A DNA stretch of 14,585 nucleotides from CAYTQK01 sp964439745 (GCA_964439745.1 CAYTQK010000058.1:1-14585); one strand, 5' to 3'. Positions 1 through 8,821 are shown, counted from the stretch's first letter. Numbers and translations are program-made. The notes: generated by a model from the sequence alone, not told the origin.

Positions 1-135
1 CCCAGTGTCCGTTGACACACTTCCAAGCGTAATCCACTGTGGCGCATTTTGTGTAGGTGTGGCAGCCGCCGCCGGAAGCGTCTTCTTCATCCGGGTTGAG
101 CGAAGTCAGGCAGGTCACCTTGTAAGGTACGGTCA
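1..135 (-). other. Cys-rich segment at the window edge of the second giant protein
   Basis: After the last CARDB-like domain come VTCLTSLNPDEEDASGGGC, HTYTKCATVDYAWKC and VNGHW, giving four Cys within about 30 residues plus a Gly-rich spacer. The rest of the visible giant protein has few Cys. It could be a small disulfide-bonded connector that precedes a C-terminal domain beyond the edge. The identity of that domain cannot be read here. Confidence 0.55.
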
Positions 136-3100
136 GGCGCTGACCGGCCTGGAGGCTCTCCGGCAGGTCGGTTAAAAATTCATATTGAAAGTACCGGTCA
201 TCGGCGGGCATGGAGAGACTCACATCGTCGGCCCGGACCAGTCCCTGGTTGGTGATGGTGAATTCGCCCTGGAACACGTCCCCGGAACTCATCTCCGGCA
301 GAGAGACCGAGGCCGGTTCCATGACCACCACCGGAGCCGGCACCTGGGTCTCATAGGTGGCGGAAAGTACGATCTCATACTTGTCTTCAATGGTGATCTC
401 GGTGACTTCCCACTCCACGGTGACCAGGGTGTACTCCAGGAACACCTCCTCGGCCACGGCGACGCCGGGCTTGATCCAGACGCGGCCGGTCTCTTCCTGG
501 TGGTTGTCGGCCCGGACCCGGTATTGGTAACTGCCCGCGGGCAGATCCAAGAGCAGAGCCTGTCCGTCCGGCCCGGAAACCGCGTCATAGGTCTCGGTCA
601 GAACCTGTTCGTTCTGCAGATGGATACGGGCATTGGCCAACCCGGCAATCATATTGTTGTCATCATCGACGGTGCCGGTATACAGATCAGATACATGAAA
701 CAGCACATCGCCCTGACCGGACGCCGTTACCGCGGCATAGAGGTTGACATGGGTGGTCTCGTAATTGTCGCTTTGGATTTGCAGACGGAATTCATAATTA
801 TCCGCTATGGCATCTTCGGGCGGGGCGAACATGATCCCCACCCGGCAGGTCTGACCCGGCGCGATCACGCCCACGGCCGCATCCGTGGTCAAAGCAACCC
901 AGGAGGGGGCGGCGCTGCCGTCCGGATTGACCAGTTCCAGGCGGACGTTTTCCAGGTCGGCCGTGCCCCGGTTTTCCAGGGTAAGAGTTTCGGTGACGGC
1001 ATTGCCCATACTTACTCCGGTATCGATATGATCCGGAGTAAAACCGAGGGTGGGCGTGGCGGCCCGGAAGGTAAAGGTCACCGGCAAAAGAGCCCAGCCC
1101 CCGGGATGGCCGTCACTGACCAGGCGGAGTACGAATTGGCCGGTGTCATCGGCGGTGTTGTCCGCCCAGACAGTAAAATCCACCCGGGTGGTCTGCTGGC
1201 CGTAGAGCACGGACACCGGTGTGCCGCAGTCGATATGGACGCCGGCCGGCAGACTGCCGCCGGGCTGGTCCTCGTCCAGGCATTCAAAGCGCAGGTTCTC
1301 AACCTCGGTACCGTCCCCGGCAGTTGCTTTGAGCGCGACGGTTTGTTCATAATTCCGGGGAATGGACAAATCGTAGCCGGCATACTGGAGGCTGACCTTG
1401 GTGATGTCAAAAGTGGCCTGTACCGGCCGTTCGGTCCGCTCGGGATGGATGGCGCAGACCTGGTAGTGGCCCGCTTCTCCGGAGAGCGGCTGGAAAACAT
1501 AAGAAAATTCGCCGTTATCAGCGGTAACCATGTCCTGCCGGCGTTCAAACCCGTTGTTGCTGATAAACAGGTTCAGGACGGCCCCGGCCAGGGGCTGACC
1601 GGTGGCCCGCTCCACGGCCCGGCCGGTGATGGTGATATCGTCATCCCCGGTGGAGGTTTCCGGCGACACCGACAGAATTTCGCCGTACCAGGCGGTATCC
1701 ACCAGGCTCACTTCCGTTGTGGTGCTCATGCCGGACATGACCACCTCGTCCGTCCGGCCGTGATGATAATAGATATGATCCAGGCGCATCACCGCGGTCA
1801 GGTCGTCCGGCACGTTGGAGGGAACGGATATTTCCACTGGCGCGGATGTGAAGGATTCACCCGGCGCCAGGCGGGCGACGGTATTGCCGTTGGAAAGCTG
1901 CGTCACTTCCGCGCCGCTGTCGCAGGTGAAAAAAGCCGCGGTAACGGTATTGCCGTCCCGGTCTTCTACGGAAAAGTCAATGTCCGGGGAAGGTCTCCGG
2001 CCGGAATTGGCGGCGGTAATAATTTCAATTTCCTCGGCGCAGGTGTTTTCCAGGGTGAACCGGACCGCGCCGGTGCCGCCACGGGTGAACTCTTCGGCGT
2101 TCAGGCGCAGCTCCAGGAGGCCGTCGCTCACCTCCACCGCGTCGGTCCGGGTGATATGGACGGTTTCATTCAGGTCTTCGGTGATGACCAGAGTGGCCAC
2201 AGTGTCGGCCACGGCCGGCAGGTCGGCATACCCGCCCACCACGACGGAAACGGAACGGGTCTGGCCGGGCGCCAGGGAAAAAGATTCAGAGACATGCGAA
2301 CGGCCGTTGACATCCACCTGGAGCCGGGCCTCCGGGATATTTGCGGTGGCCCGGCTGGTCACCGTGTAGGCCAGGGAGTTCATGATACCGCGCTTGAGTC
2401 GGGCGTCCGGGGCCGGGGAAAGGTCCACCGGCGGCAGGGTAATGGAGCGGGCCAGGCTTTCCTGGTCATTGGCGTCCACGGCCACCACGGTATAGGTGCG
2501 CTCATCGCCGGCGTACCCGGTATCGGTATACGCTGTTTCGGTAACAAGTGTCTCGTTCAGGGGCAGGCGGTTGTCACCCTGGCCGAGATAAATGTCACAG
2601 CCGGCTATGCTGCCGGAATGGGTCCAGCGCACCACCGGCGGTTGCTGCTCGGCCAGCTCCACGGTCAGGCTGCTCACCGGCAGCAGGTTGATGTTGAGGT
2701 AATCGGAATTGGAGGGCGCGGAGATATTGCCGGCCGCGTCCCGGGCGGCAGCCGCGTAGCAGGGCTCGCCGGCGGCGGGATTGGGGTCCACCACGCCGGT
2801 CGCGCTGGACGGAATCTCCTGAATCAGCGGGGTGAGGCCCTCCAGGGTGTCAATGGACTGGCCGGCGTCCCGGTACAGCAAAAAGGTGACGGTTTCCGTG
2901 TAGCCCGGGGAATCCCAGGTGGCATGAATGCCGTTGGAGGCCTGGTTCAGCTGGAAATTCTGCGGTGACGGCGGCGCCTGGGAATCCGGCGTCACCGTTA
3001 CCGGCTCGCTCAAGCCGCTTTCCGCGGTCTGATCGTTGTCCTGCCGAAGACTGGTCACGGCATAGGTATAAGCCTGGTCGGATCCCGGAAAATCCCGGAG

Positions 3101-6100
3101 TTCGGTTACCGTGCCGTCCAGGAGGGGCTCGCCGTAAGGGGTCAAGCCGCTCTCGGCGGGCGCCTGGCGGTAGACCTGGTAGCCGGCGGCGCCGTCCACC
3201 GAATACCAGGTCAGTTCGACTTCACCGGCCGGCAGGACGCGGGCGGCCAGGCCGGCGGGGATGGCCAGCGGCGGCAGGTCGCCCTGGTAAACCTGGAAGT
3301 CATTGGGCGCGGCAATGGCGCTGCCGGTATTGCCCAGGGCATCGGTCCCCTGATAACTCAGGCTGAGGATTTCCGGCGCGTCCAGACCGCCATCCGCGGG
3401 CAGGGTGAACTCCGCCTGCCAGGTCTGGGCGTCCTCCGCCTGGACCGGAATCTCGTCCAGGCTGTCCACGGCCATGTCCTGGTACTGGCCGCCGGACAAT
3501 TGCCAGCGCACCACCGGCGTCTCGCCCGACGGCAGGGCTTCGTCCAGGCCCAGGACAGCCGTGATTGTGGCCGGCGGATCATTTTGAATGGGGGAAGCCG
3601 GGAAGACCTTCAGGCGGACGACTTCCGGGCCATGGGTGTCGATGAGAACGGTTCCGCCCTGGATTATATTATACCCGATGTTGCCCACCTGGTCCCGGGC
3701 GGAAAAATTCACCCCGGCCGGGCCGGAGACCGTGGTCTCGTCAATGGTAAAAAATCCGGTATAGAGGGTATCGGATACCGCTTCGAGTTCCACGGAAAGG
3801 GGGATGCCCCCGTCCGGCACGATACTGACAAAGGGCCTGGTCAGCAGGGGTTCATTGACTTCCAGTTCCAGGTCCACCCGGCCGGCGGCCATGGCGCCGG
3901 TCTCCGGATCAGAGGCGCCCTGGGGGGAGTAGCTGATGGAGACCGCTTCGGGAGGTTCGCTGTCGGCCACGGCGGAAGCCTGGTTGGACAGGGGGCTTTC
4001 ATTTCCGGCGGTACTGACGGCGGTAACCCGGTAATAATAGGTCCCGTCAGATTCCGGCAGATCCATATACTCGTTTGATTTCAATAGTTCCGCTGTCAAC
4101 AGGCCGGCGGCAGAAGGCGAATCAAAGGGAACCGTTTGCCGATAAATATAGTAGCCCTCGATATCATCGGCCTGAACCCGGTTCCAGGAAAGCTCGATCC
4201 GGCCCTTGTCCTTGGCCTTGGCGGTCAATTGGGCCGGAGCCTGCGGAATGGTGGTGTCCAGCCGCACGGTGACAGCGTTGCTGAAATCACTGCTGCCGCC
4301 GCGGTTAGCGGCCCGGGCCCGGATGGGATTGTCCCCTTCACTGAGGGTGACCTGTCCGGTAAAATGACCGGAGACATCGGCCGCGGTCCCGGGGCCCATC
4401 TCGGTGCCGCTGCCGTCGTAAAAAGTGACGGCGACAGTCTTTTCCGCGGTTCCGGAAACCGTTAATTCCGGCTGGTTGGTGACATATCCGCCGGCCGGAC
4501 CGGTGATGACCGGCGGCGCGGGCGGGGGCATATCGATGGTAAAGGAGAATGTCGCCGGCGGGCTGGTGTTATTGTCCAGAGTATCCCAGGCGGTCACTTC
4601 CAGGGTGTGCGGCCCGTCATTGAGGGCGTGAATATCAAGGGCACAGGTATAGGGCGCGGTATAGTCGGTAGTGGAAAAGACCGTTTGACCGAGGGCGTCT
4701 TCCACAATGGCCAGGGCCACCCGGCTGACACCGGCCGGGTCGGAAAGTTCCACCTGGATGGTGCCGGAGGCGGTGACGGTGCTGCCGGCGAGGGGAACCC
4801 CGTTGCAGGTGACCGCATCAATCTGCGGGGGCGAGGTATCGGCTTCCGGGGTGGCGGAGACAGCGGTCACGCCGGTTTTTTGCCCGTTGGAGATGTTGAC
4901 CGTGGTCACGGCAAAACAGTACTGCCGGCCGTTGGTCAGCCCGGCCACCCGGGCGGTGGTTTTGCCGGTGGTCAAAACCGGTTCCAGGCCGGCCACGGAA
5001 TCAAAATCGCCGGCAGACTCGCATTCGGTGACATAAACGGCATAATGCCGGACCAGGTCGGCCGGAGCGGCCGCGGACCAGGCCAGCTCCATGTATCCGT
5101 CAAAGGCCTCGGCGGTAAGACCGGCGGGACTGTCCAGCAGGGTGGCGGCCGCAAGAGTCACTCCGTCGCTTTCATTGCCGTCGCCATCCACGGCGGTAAT
5201 CTTGAGGGAATGTCCGCTGGCTGGTGACAGACCGGTTTTCTCCCAGGCGGTCTGGTCGGCGGCCACCTCTTCGAAAGTGGCCGCGCCGTCAAAATAGACC
5301 CGGTATCCGGCCAGGTCCGAAGCGGCCGACGCGGTCCAGGAAAACGTCAGGGCGGTTTCCAGGCATTGGGACACGGACAGACCGCTCACTTCGTCCGGCG
5401 GAACCACGTCCGTGGGAACGGCGGAGACCGGTGTCACAGCGGGTTCGAAAAGCCCGGTATCATCCACCGCCACCACCGCCAACCAGTAGGTGGTGCCTTT
5501 GGTCAGACCGGTAACCTGGCAGGTAAAGGTGCCGGCCGGGACCGTTGCGCGGGGCTCGCCCAAGGCGGCCACATCGGAAAATTCAGCCTGGCTGAGATAG
5601 ACGGCATAATGGTCGATGTCGCCGCCCTGGGCGGACTCATCATAACCGTTCCAGGCCAGGGAAACCGCACTGCCCTCCCCGGCTCCGTCGGCGGTCAACT
5701 CTGTTACTTTTTCCGGTACGGTATTGTCATACAAGATCTCCACACTCTCGGAGGGGTTGCTGCTATTGCCCGCCTGATCGATCATCGTGAAAACAAAAGA
5801 ATTGGTGCCCTCGGTCAGCGAGGCGGTATACTCCCAGACGGGACTGGCGGTATGCCCCACCACTTCGGCACCGTTGAGGAAAACAGCGGCCCCGGATTCT
5901 TTGGTACCGCGGATCACCTGGGTATCGGCATTGGTCGGGCTGGTTACCGGATATATCCCCGGTGCGGCCGGCGAAGTGGTATCTACGGTAAAGGAGCTGA
6001 TGGTGGGAAACGGTGCCGCATTGCCGTGCTCATCCCGTAGATGAACCGTAACCTGATAGGCTGCTTCGGTAAACACCCCTGCCGGCGTAAAAACCAGGTG

Positions 6101-8821
6101 GTTGTCGTCGGTCATCACCCAGGAGCCATTGACCGGATTGGAATCTTTGGATTGAATAGATGCGCTGGCCAGCCCCCAGTGATAGGAAGCATCATCATGC
6201 TGTCTGCCTTTAAGGGAATAATTTCCTGCCGTGGTAATGGTAAAGGTCCCTTCCTGGTGAGCCCATCCATTGTTTTTCAGGTTACCCGCAAATACATCGA
6301 TGGTTTCCGGGCCTTCCAGGCGCAAAGAGATCTCATTGCCATTGTCCGCGTCATAGGCGGCAAAGGCACACCGGTACTCGCCCGCCGGCAGATTCACCCC
6401 ATCAGCCAAGGTGTATTCCCAGGTTTCGGCTTTGTCTTCCAGTTCGCCCTTCCAGAAGCCAACATTTCCATACCTGCCCACCACGTACTGGGAATTGCCC
6501 AGGTCCACCCCGCCGCTGTATTGTGTAAACGCCGCTTCAATCAAGGCCGGCACGTTATCCGCCCGAAAGATGGAACCATTTGCCGGAGTAATGCCGGTAA
6601 CGGCAGGAGGTGGATTGGACACGCAGGTGCTAAGAGAAGTCAGAAAAGACTGAACATCAACATATTCATTAATGGCATCCCCCCCCTGGTTGGGACCAGC
6701 GGGATCATTCCACCAGTTTTCATCGGCGGTAACGATAGAATTGCTGGAACCGTTAACAACCCCGTAACGGGTATTGTTCATGAAATTATTGTTAATGATC
6801 AGCGGTTGCGCCCCGCCGGTAGTATAGATACCCCGCATGTTTTCGATAATATTGTTGCAGTAAATAAAGGCATTGTCACAACCGTTGCCATTGACATAAA
6901 TGCCGGAATGAGTGCCGGACCGAATAGTGCTGTGTTGAATGGTGGCAGAGGTATCATCCATTCTTATCCCGTAGTTGCTGCTCTGGCCGATTTCGCAATT
7001 ACTGATCACTACACCGTTGTTTTTATACAAACGAATATTGCCATACCCTCCGTACCCTCCATATTCAATGGTGCAGTATTTCAAGTAGGAAGTTTGGGCC
7101 GGATCGTCAGAGGTAATCGTGTTTCGCTCAAAATAAATCCGGCCCCAGTTACCGGCATCCGGATCCGACGCGTTGGAGGTAAATACGATCTTTTCTTCCG
7201 GCGTGCCGACGGCATAGAGACCACCGCTGGAATCATATCTTGCAACATTTAAGGATTCGTCTTTATTAAACTTAACAGTCACTCCCGGAGAAATGGTCAA
7301 CAATGCTCCATCCTGAATTGTAACACTGTCAGTAATCACATACGGCAGCCCCTTTTCCCAGGTACAATCTGACTTGATGCTACCGTTCCTTATTTGAATA
7401 TAGTTTGGACCATCTCCCGATCCAATGCTGCCGGATATAGAATTGATGTAGGCATTAGTACTGATGGCGGCTCTTCCATTATCGGCAAATTCGTTATCAA
7501 CAATAGTCATGGCCGGGTGCGGCCCACCGTCATTATCACTGTAAATCCCGTGCGACTGGTTGGCATATATTTTACATCCCGTTATAGTGGGATAGGCGTC
7601 CAGCAATTTTAGTCCGCAACTGCCGCTGTACCGAACTTCGCAATTGCTGATGATTACACCGTTGTTTTTATACAAACGAATATTGCCATACCCTCCGTAT
7701 CCTCCGTACTCAATGGTGCAATATCGCAAACATGACGCCTTCTTATCAGGACCATCAGAGGTAATCGTGTTCCGGTCAAAGTTAATCCGGTACCAGTCTC
7801 CCGGCGCCGGATCCGCCGCGTTGGAGGTAAATACGATCTTTTCTTCCGGCGTGCCGACGGCATAGAGACCACCGCTGGAATCATATCTTGCAACATTTAA
7901 GGATTCGTCTTTATTAAACTTAACAGTCACTCCCGGAGAAATGGTCAACAATGCTCCATCCTGAATTGTAACACTGTCAGTAATCACATACGGCAGCCCC
8001 TTTTCCCAGGTACAATCTGACTTGATGCTACCGTTCCTTATTTGAATATAGTTTGGACCATCTCCCGATCCAATGCTGCCGGATATAGAATTGATGTAGG
8101 CATTAGTACTGATGGCGGCTCTTCCATTATCGGCAAATTCGTTATCAACAATAGTCATGGCCGGGTGCGGCCCACCGTCATTATCACTGTAAATCCCGTG
8201 CGACTGGTTGGCATATATTTTACATCCCGTTATAGTGGGATAGGCGTCCAGCAATTTTAGTCCGCAACTGCCGCTGTACCGAACTTCGCAATTGCTGATG
8301 ATTACACCGTTGTTTTTATACAAACGAATATTGCCGTTTTCGCTGGAACCACCATATTCTATGGTACAATATTTTAAATACGTCATCTTATCAGAGGTAA
8401 TCGTTCTACGTTCGAACTCGATGCGGCCCCAATCTCCCGGCGCCGGATCCGCCGCGTTGGAGGTGAACACGATCTTCTCCTCCGGGGTTCCAACGGCAGA
8501 AAGAGCTCCGCTGGAATCATAACGCGAGACATTCAGCCGCTTGCCTTTGTTGAATTTGACAGTCACTCCCGGTGAAATGATCAATTGGGCGCCATTTCGA
8601 ACCGTGACATTCCCCGTTACGATATAGGGACTTCCATCTTTTGCCCAGGTGGTGTCGCCGGTGATATTGCCGCTGACATAGGTGGGGCCGGCGGCCCGTG
8701 AATCCTGCGGCAAACTGGTCAGGATCAGGGGCAGCAGCAGAAGAAGCCACAAGACATGCGCCCTGGATTGGCGGTTGAAAAATTTTGTTTTCTGTTTCAT
8801 TCCGTTCAACATTGCCGTCAT
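1..8821 (-). CDS. Giant exported beta-helix / FN3 / CARDB-like multidomain protein, N-terminal part (3' end outside window)
   Basis: Translated codon by codon from ATG 8821, the frame stays open for 2,940 codons to the left edge with no stop. Order: signal peptide (1-43); right-handed beta-helix region of three repeats (about 48-725); an unrecognised beta-rich domain (about 735-885); two bacterial Ig-like domains (about 885-1030); three FN3 domains (about 1032-1322); two Ig-like (about 1327-1517); FN3 (1522-1619); two Ig-like (1624-1841); two FN3 and one FN3-like (about 1847-2127); CARDB-like and related domains (2131-2357); a carboxypeptidase-regulatory-like domain (about 2377-2467); an unassigned domain (2471-2584); another CARDB/ASPM-like (2586-2707); a second regulatory-like domain (2709-2827); a last CARDB-like domain; and a Cys-rich stretch (from about 2896). 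These are extracellular folds, so this is a secreted or surface protein, adhesive or matrix-like. Whether it ends in an enzyme, toxin (for example an RHS-type tip) or anchor cannot be seen. Confidence 0.93.
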   Translation of the reverse strand, partial: MTAMLNGMKQKTKFFNRQSRAHVLWLLLLLPLILTSLPQDSRAAGPTYVSGNITGDTTWAKDGSPYIVTGNVTVRNGAQLIISPGVTVKFNKGKRLNVSRYDSSGALSAVGTPEEKIVFTSNAADPAPGDWGRIEFERRTITSDKMTYLKYCTIEYGGSSENGNIRLYKNNGVIISNCEVRYSGSCGLKLLDAYPTITGCKIYANQSHGIYSDNDGGPHPAMTIVDNEFADNGRAAISTNAYINSISGSIGSGDGPNYIQIRNGSIKSDCTWEKGLPYVITDSVTIQDGALLTISPGVTVKFNKDESLNVARYDSSGGLYAVGTPEEKIVFTSNAADPAPGDWYRINFDRNTITSDGPDKKASCLRYCTIEYGGYGGYGNIRLYKNNGVIISNCEVRYSGSCGLKLLDAYPTITGCKIYANQSHGIYSDNDGGPHPAMTIVDNEFADNGRAAISTNAYINSISGSIGSGDGPNYIQIRNGSIKSDCTWEKGLPYVITDSVTIQDGALLTISPGVTVKFNKDESLNVARYDSSGGLYAVGTPEEKIVFTSNASDPDAGNWGRIYFERNTITSDDPAQTSYLKYCTIEYGGYGGYGNIRLYKNNGVVISNCEIGQSSNYGIRMDDTSATIQHSTIRSGTHSGIYVNGNGCDNAFIYCNNIIENMRGIYTTGGAQPLIINNNFMNNTRYGVVNGSSNSIVTADENWWNDPAGPNQGGDAINEYVDVQSFLTSLSTCVSNPPPAVTGITPANGSIFRADNVPALIEAAFTQYSGGVDLGNSQYVVGRYGNVGFWKGELEDKAETWEYTLADGVNLPAGEYRCAFAAYDADNGNEISLRLEGPETIDVFAGNLKNNGWAHQEGTFTITTAGNYSLKGRQHDDASYHWGLASASIQSKDSNPVNGSWVMTDDNHLVFTPAGVFTEAAYQVTVHLRDEHGNAAPFPTISSFTVDTTSPAAPGIYPVTSPTNADTQVIRGTKESGAAVFLNGAEVVGHTASPVWEYTASLTEGTNSFVFTMIDQAGNSSNPSESVEILYDNTVPEKVTELTADGAGEGSAVSLAWNGYDESAQGGDIDHYAVYLSQAEFSDVAALGEPRATVPAGTFTCQVTGLTKGTTYWLAVVAVDDTGLFEPAVTPVSAVPTDVVPPDEVSGLSVSQCLETALTFSWTASAASDLAGYRVYFDGAATFEEVAADQTAWEKTGLSPASGHSLKITAVDGDGNESDGVTLAAATLLDSPAGLTAEAFDGYMELAWSAAAPADLVRHYAVYVTECESAGDFDSVAGLEPVLTTGKTTARVAGLTNGRQYCFAVTTVNISNGQKTGVTAVSATPEADTSPPQIDAVTCNGVPLAGSTVTASGTIQVELSDPAGVSRVALAIVEDALGQTVFSTTDYTAPYTCALDIHALNDGPHTLEVTAWDTLDNNTSPPATFSFTIDMPPPAPPVITGPAGGYVTNQPELTVSGTAEKTVAVTFYDGSGTEMGPGTAADVSGHFTGQVTLSEGDNPIRARAANRGGSSDFSNAVTVRLDTTIPQAPAQLTAKAKDKGRIELSWNRVQADDIEGYYIYRQTVPFDSPSAAGLLTAELLKSNEYMDLPESDGTYYYRVTAVSTAGNESPLSNQASAVADSEPPEAVSISYSPQGASDPETGAMAAGRVDLELEVNEPLLTRPFVSIVPDGGIPLSVELEAVSDTLYTGFFTIDETTVSGPAGVNFSARDQVGNIGYNIIQGGTVLIDTHGPEVVRLKVFPASPIQNDPPATITAVLGLDEALPSGETPVVRWQLSGGQYQDMAVDSLDEIPVQAEDAQTWQAEFTLPADGGLDAPEILSLSYQGTDALGNTGSAIAAPNDFQVYQGDLPPLAIPAGLAARVLPAGEVELTWYSVDGAAGYQVYRQAPAESGLTPYGEPLLDGTVTELRDFPGSDQAYTYAVTSLRQDNDQTAESGLSEPVTVTPDSQAPPSPQNFQLNQASNGIHATWDSPGYTETVTFLLYRDAGQSIDTLEGLTPLIQEIPSSATGVVDPNPAAGEPCYAAAARDAAGNISAPSNSDYLNINLLPVSSLTVELAEQQPPVVRWTHSGSIAGCDIYLGQGDNRLPLNETLVTETAYTDTGYAGDERTYTVVAVDANDQESLARSITLPPVDLSPAPDARLKRGIMNSLAYTVTSRATANIPEARLQVDVNGRSHVSESFSLAPGQTRSVSVVVGGYADLPAVADTVATLVITEDLNETVHITRTDAVEVSDGLLELRLNAEEFTRGGTGAVRFTLENTCAEEIEIITAANSGRRPSPDIDFSVEDRDGNTVTAAFFTCDSGAEVTQLSNGNTVARLAPGESFTSAPVEISVPSNVPDDLTAVMRLDHIYYHHGRTDEVVMSGMSTTTEVSLVDTAWYGEILSVSPETSTGDDDITITGRAVERATGQPLAGAVLNLFISNNGFERRQDMVTADNGEFSYVFQPLSGEAGHYQVCAIHPERTERPVQATFDITKVSLQYAGYDLSIPRNYEQTVALKATAGDGTEVENLRFECLDEDQPGGSLPAGVHIDCGTPVSVLYGQQTTRVDFTVWADNTADDTGQFVLRLVSDGHPGGWALLPVTFTFRAATPTLGFTPDHIDTGVSMGNAVTETLTLENRGTADLENVRLELVNPDGSAAPSWVALTTDAAVGVIAPGQTCRVGIMFAPPEDAIADNYEFRLQIQSDNYETTHVNLYAAVTASGQGDVLFHVSDLYTGTVDDDNNMIAGLANARIHLQNEQVLTETYDAVSGPDGQALLLDLPAGSYQYRVRADNHQEETGRVWIKPGVAVAEEVFLEYTLVTVEWEVTEITIEDKYEIVLSATYETQVPAPVVVMEPASVSLPEMSSGDVFQGEFTITNQGLVRADDVSLSMPADDRYFQYEFLTDLPESLQAGQRLTVPYKVTCLTSLNPDEEDASGGGCHTYTKCATVDYAWKCVNGHW
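130..2430 (-). other. CARDB-like and carboxypeptidase-regulatory-like domains
   Basis: Several domains show the CARDB/ASPM-type pattern of an 'extra-helical' beta sandwich with L.PGQ(T/S), TLENRGTADLENVRLEL, FTITNQGLVRADDVSLSM and similar strands (about 2430-2135, 1063-700, 335-130). Two others show the carboxypeptidase-regulatory-like / SpaA-type pattern A..G.PL.GA.V.L...... T..NGEFSY (about 1690-1420) and LANARIHLQNE ... GPDGQALLLDLPAGSYQYRV (about 695-340). These are typical spacer or adhesion domains of long exported proteins in delta-proteobacterial groups. Confidence 0.65.
2430..5725 (-). other. FN3 and Ig-like domain array of the second giant protein
   Basis: FN3 domains are recognised by a P-(A/E/Q)-x-(L/V)-(T/S) start, a LSW / LTW / LAW strand, a Y.VY or YYIYR strand and a Y.Y.V(T/V)AV.. 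D..GN ending. Examples are IELSWNRVQADDIEGYYIYR (about 4205-4146), VELTWYSVDGAAGYQVYRQ (about 3225-3169) and MELAWSAAAPADLV (about 5095-5054). Between them sit bacterial Ig-like domains ending in SFTID or TVLIDT before the next Pro-rich start. The array likely forms a long flexible stalk carrying the N-terminal beta-helix away from the rest of the protein. The units are diverged, with no near-identical DNA copies. Confidence 0.8.
7169..7687 (-). repeat. Perfect 519-bp direct repeat, copy 2
   Basis: Compared base by base with 7817-8335 it is identical along all 519 bp, offset 648 bp (216 codons), so the reading frame is preserved. It encodes residues about 379-551, the second half of beta-helix unit 2 and the first half of unit 3. 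Identity stops sharply: the next base on the left (7168) differs, as does 7688 on the right. Confidence 0.95.
7688..7816 (-). repeat. Variable segment between the two perfect repeats
   Basis: It encodes the unit 2 form of a stretch that differs in each unit. After TITSD come KMTYLKYC in unit 1, GPDKKASCLRYC in unit 2 and DPAQTSYLKYC in unit 3; the following IEYGG continues as SSENGN in unit 1 and YGGYGN in units 2 and 3. The surrounding framework is identical in DNA. Such a layout suggests an exposed loop of the helix that varies while the scaffold is copied or converted. Confidence 0.7.
7817..8335 (-). repeat. Perfect 519-bp direct repeat, copy 1
   Basis: It is the partner of 7169-7687 and encodes residues about 163-335, the second half of unit 1 and the first half of unit 2. 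The 129 bp between the copies (7688-7816) is related to, but clearly diverged from, the matching stretches at about 7040-7168 and 8336-8452, and varies in length by one to four codons. Confidence 0.95.
8693..8821 (-). other. Signal peptide of the second giant protein
   Basis: Residues 1-43. A basic N-region with Lys and Arg (KQKTKFFNRQSR, 9-20) is followed by the hydrophobic LWLLLLLPLILTSL (24-37) and a probable cut in SRA|AG at 43/44 (Ser at -3, Ala at -1). The N-region is long if ATG 8821 is used; starting at Met8 (8800) would give a more typical length. Confidence 0.85.

Larger units (their letters stand above)
6640..8680 (-). other. Right-handed beta-helix region made of three large repeats
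   Basis: Three units begin with a (S/D)xTW(A/E)K(D/G)..PY(V/I)(V/I)T start, then VT(V/I)..GA.L.ISPGVTVKFNK, RYDSSG.L.AVGTPEEKIVFTSNA and a YCTIEYGG...GNIRLYKNNGV strand series ending in short NC-E and GC-K-I-Y rungs. Units start near residues 48, 264 and 480. The third continues into rungs such as NYGIRMDDTSATI, STIRSGTHSGIYV and NNIIENMRGIYTT, then NWWNDPAGPNQGG, a motif often seen where such pectin-lyase-like helices end. The short hydrophobic rungs with Asn ladders are typical of Beta_helix / NosD-like domains. Known members bind or cleave polysaccharide or act as adhesins; no catalytic set was recognised here. Confidence 0.8.

Noticed and set aside
185..2968. Long + strand open frame of 927 codons
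   Set aside because: It lies antisense to the second giant gene, is Gly/His/Arg-rich with no recognisable domain, and has no good ribosome site. It results from GC-rich codon use on the other strand.
7394..8260. Two identical 72-codon + strand frames
   Set aside because: They exist only because the 519-bp repeat is copied; the minus strand encodes the beta-helix there.
7000..8640. Possible CRISPR or mobile-element repeat
   Set aside because: The repeats are in frame, hundreds of bases long and code for a beta-helix. There are no short spaced repeats, terminal inverted repeats or transposase.
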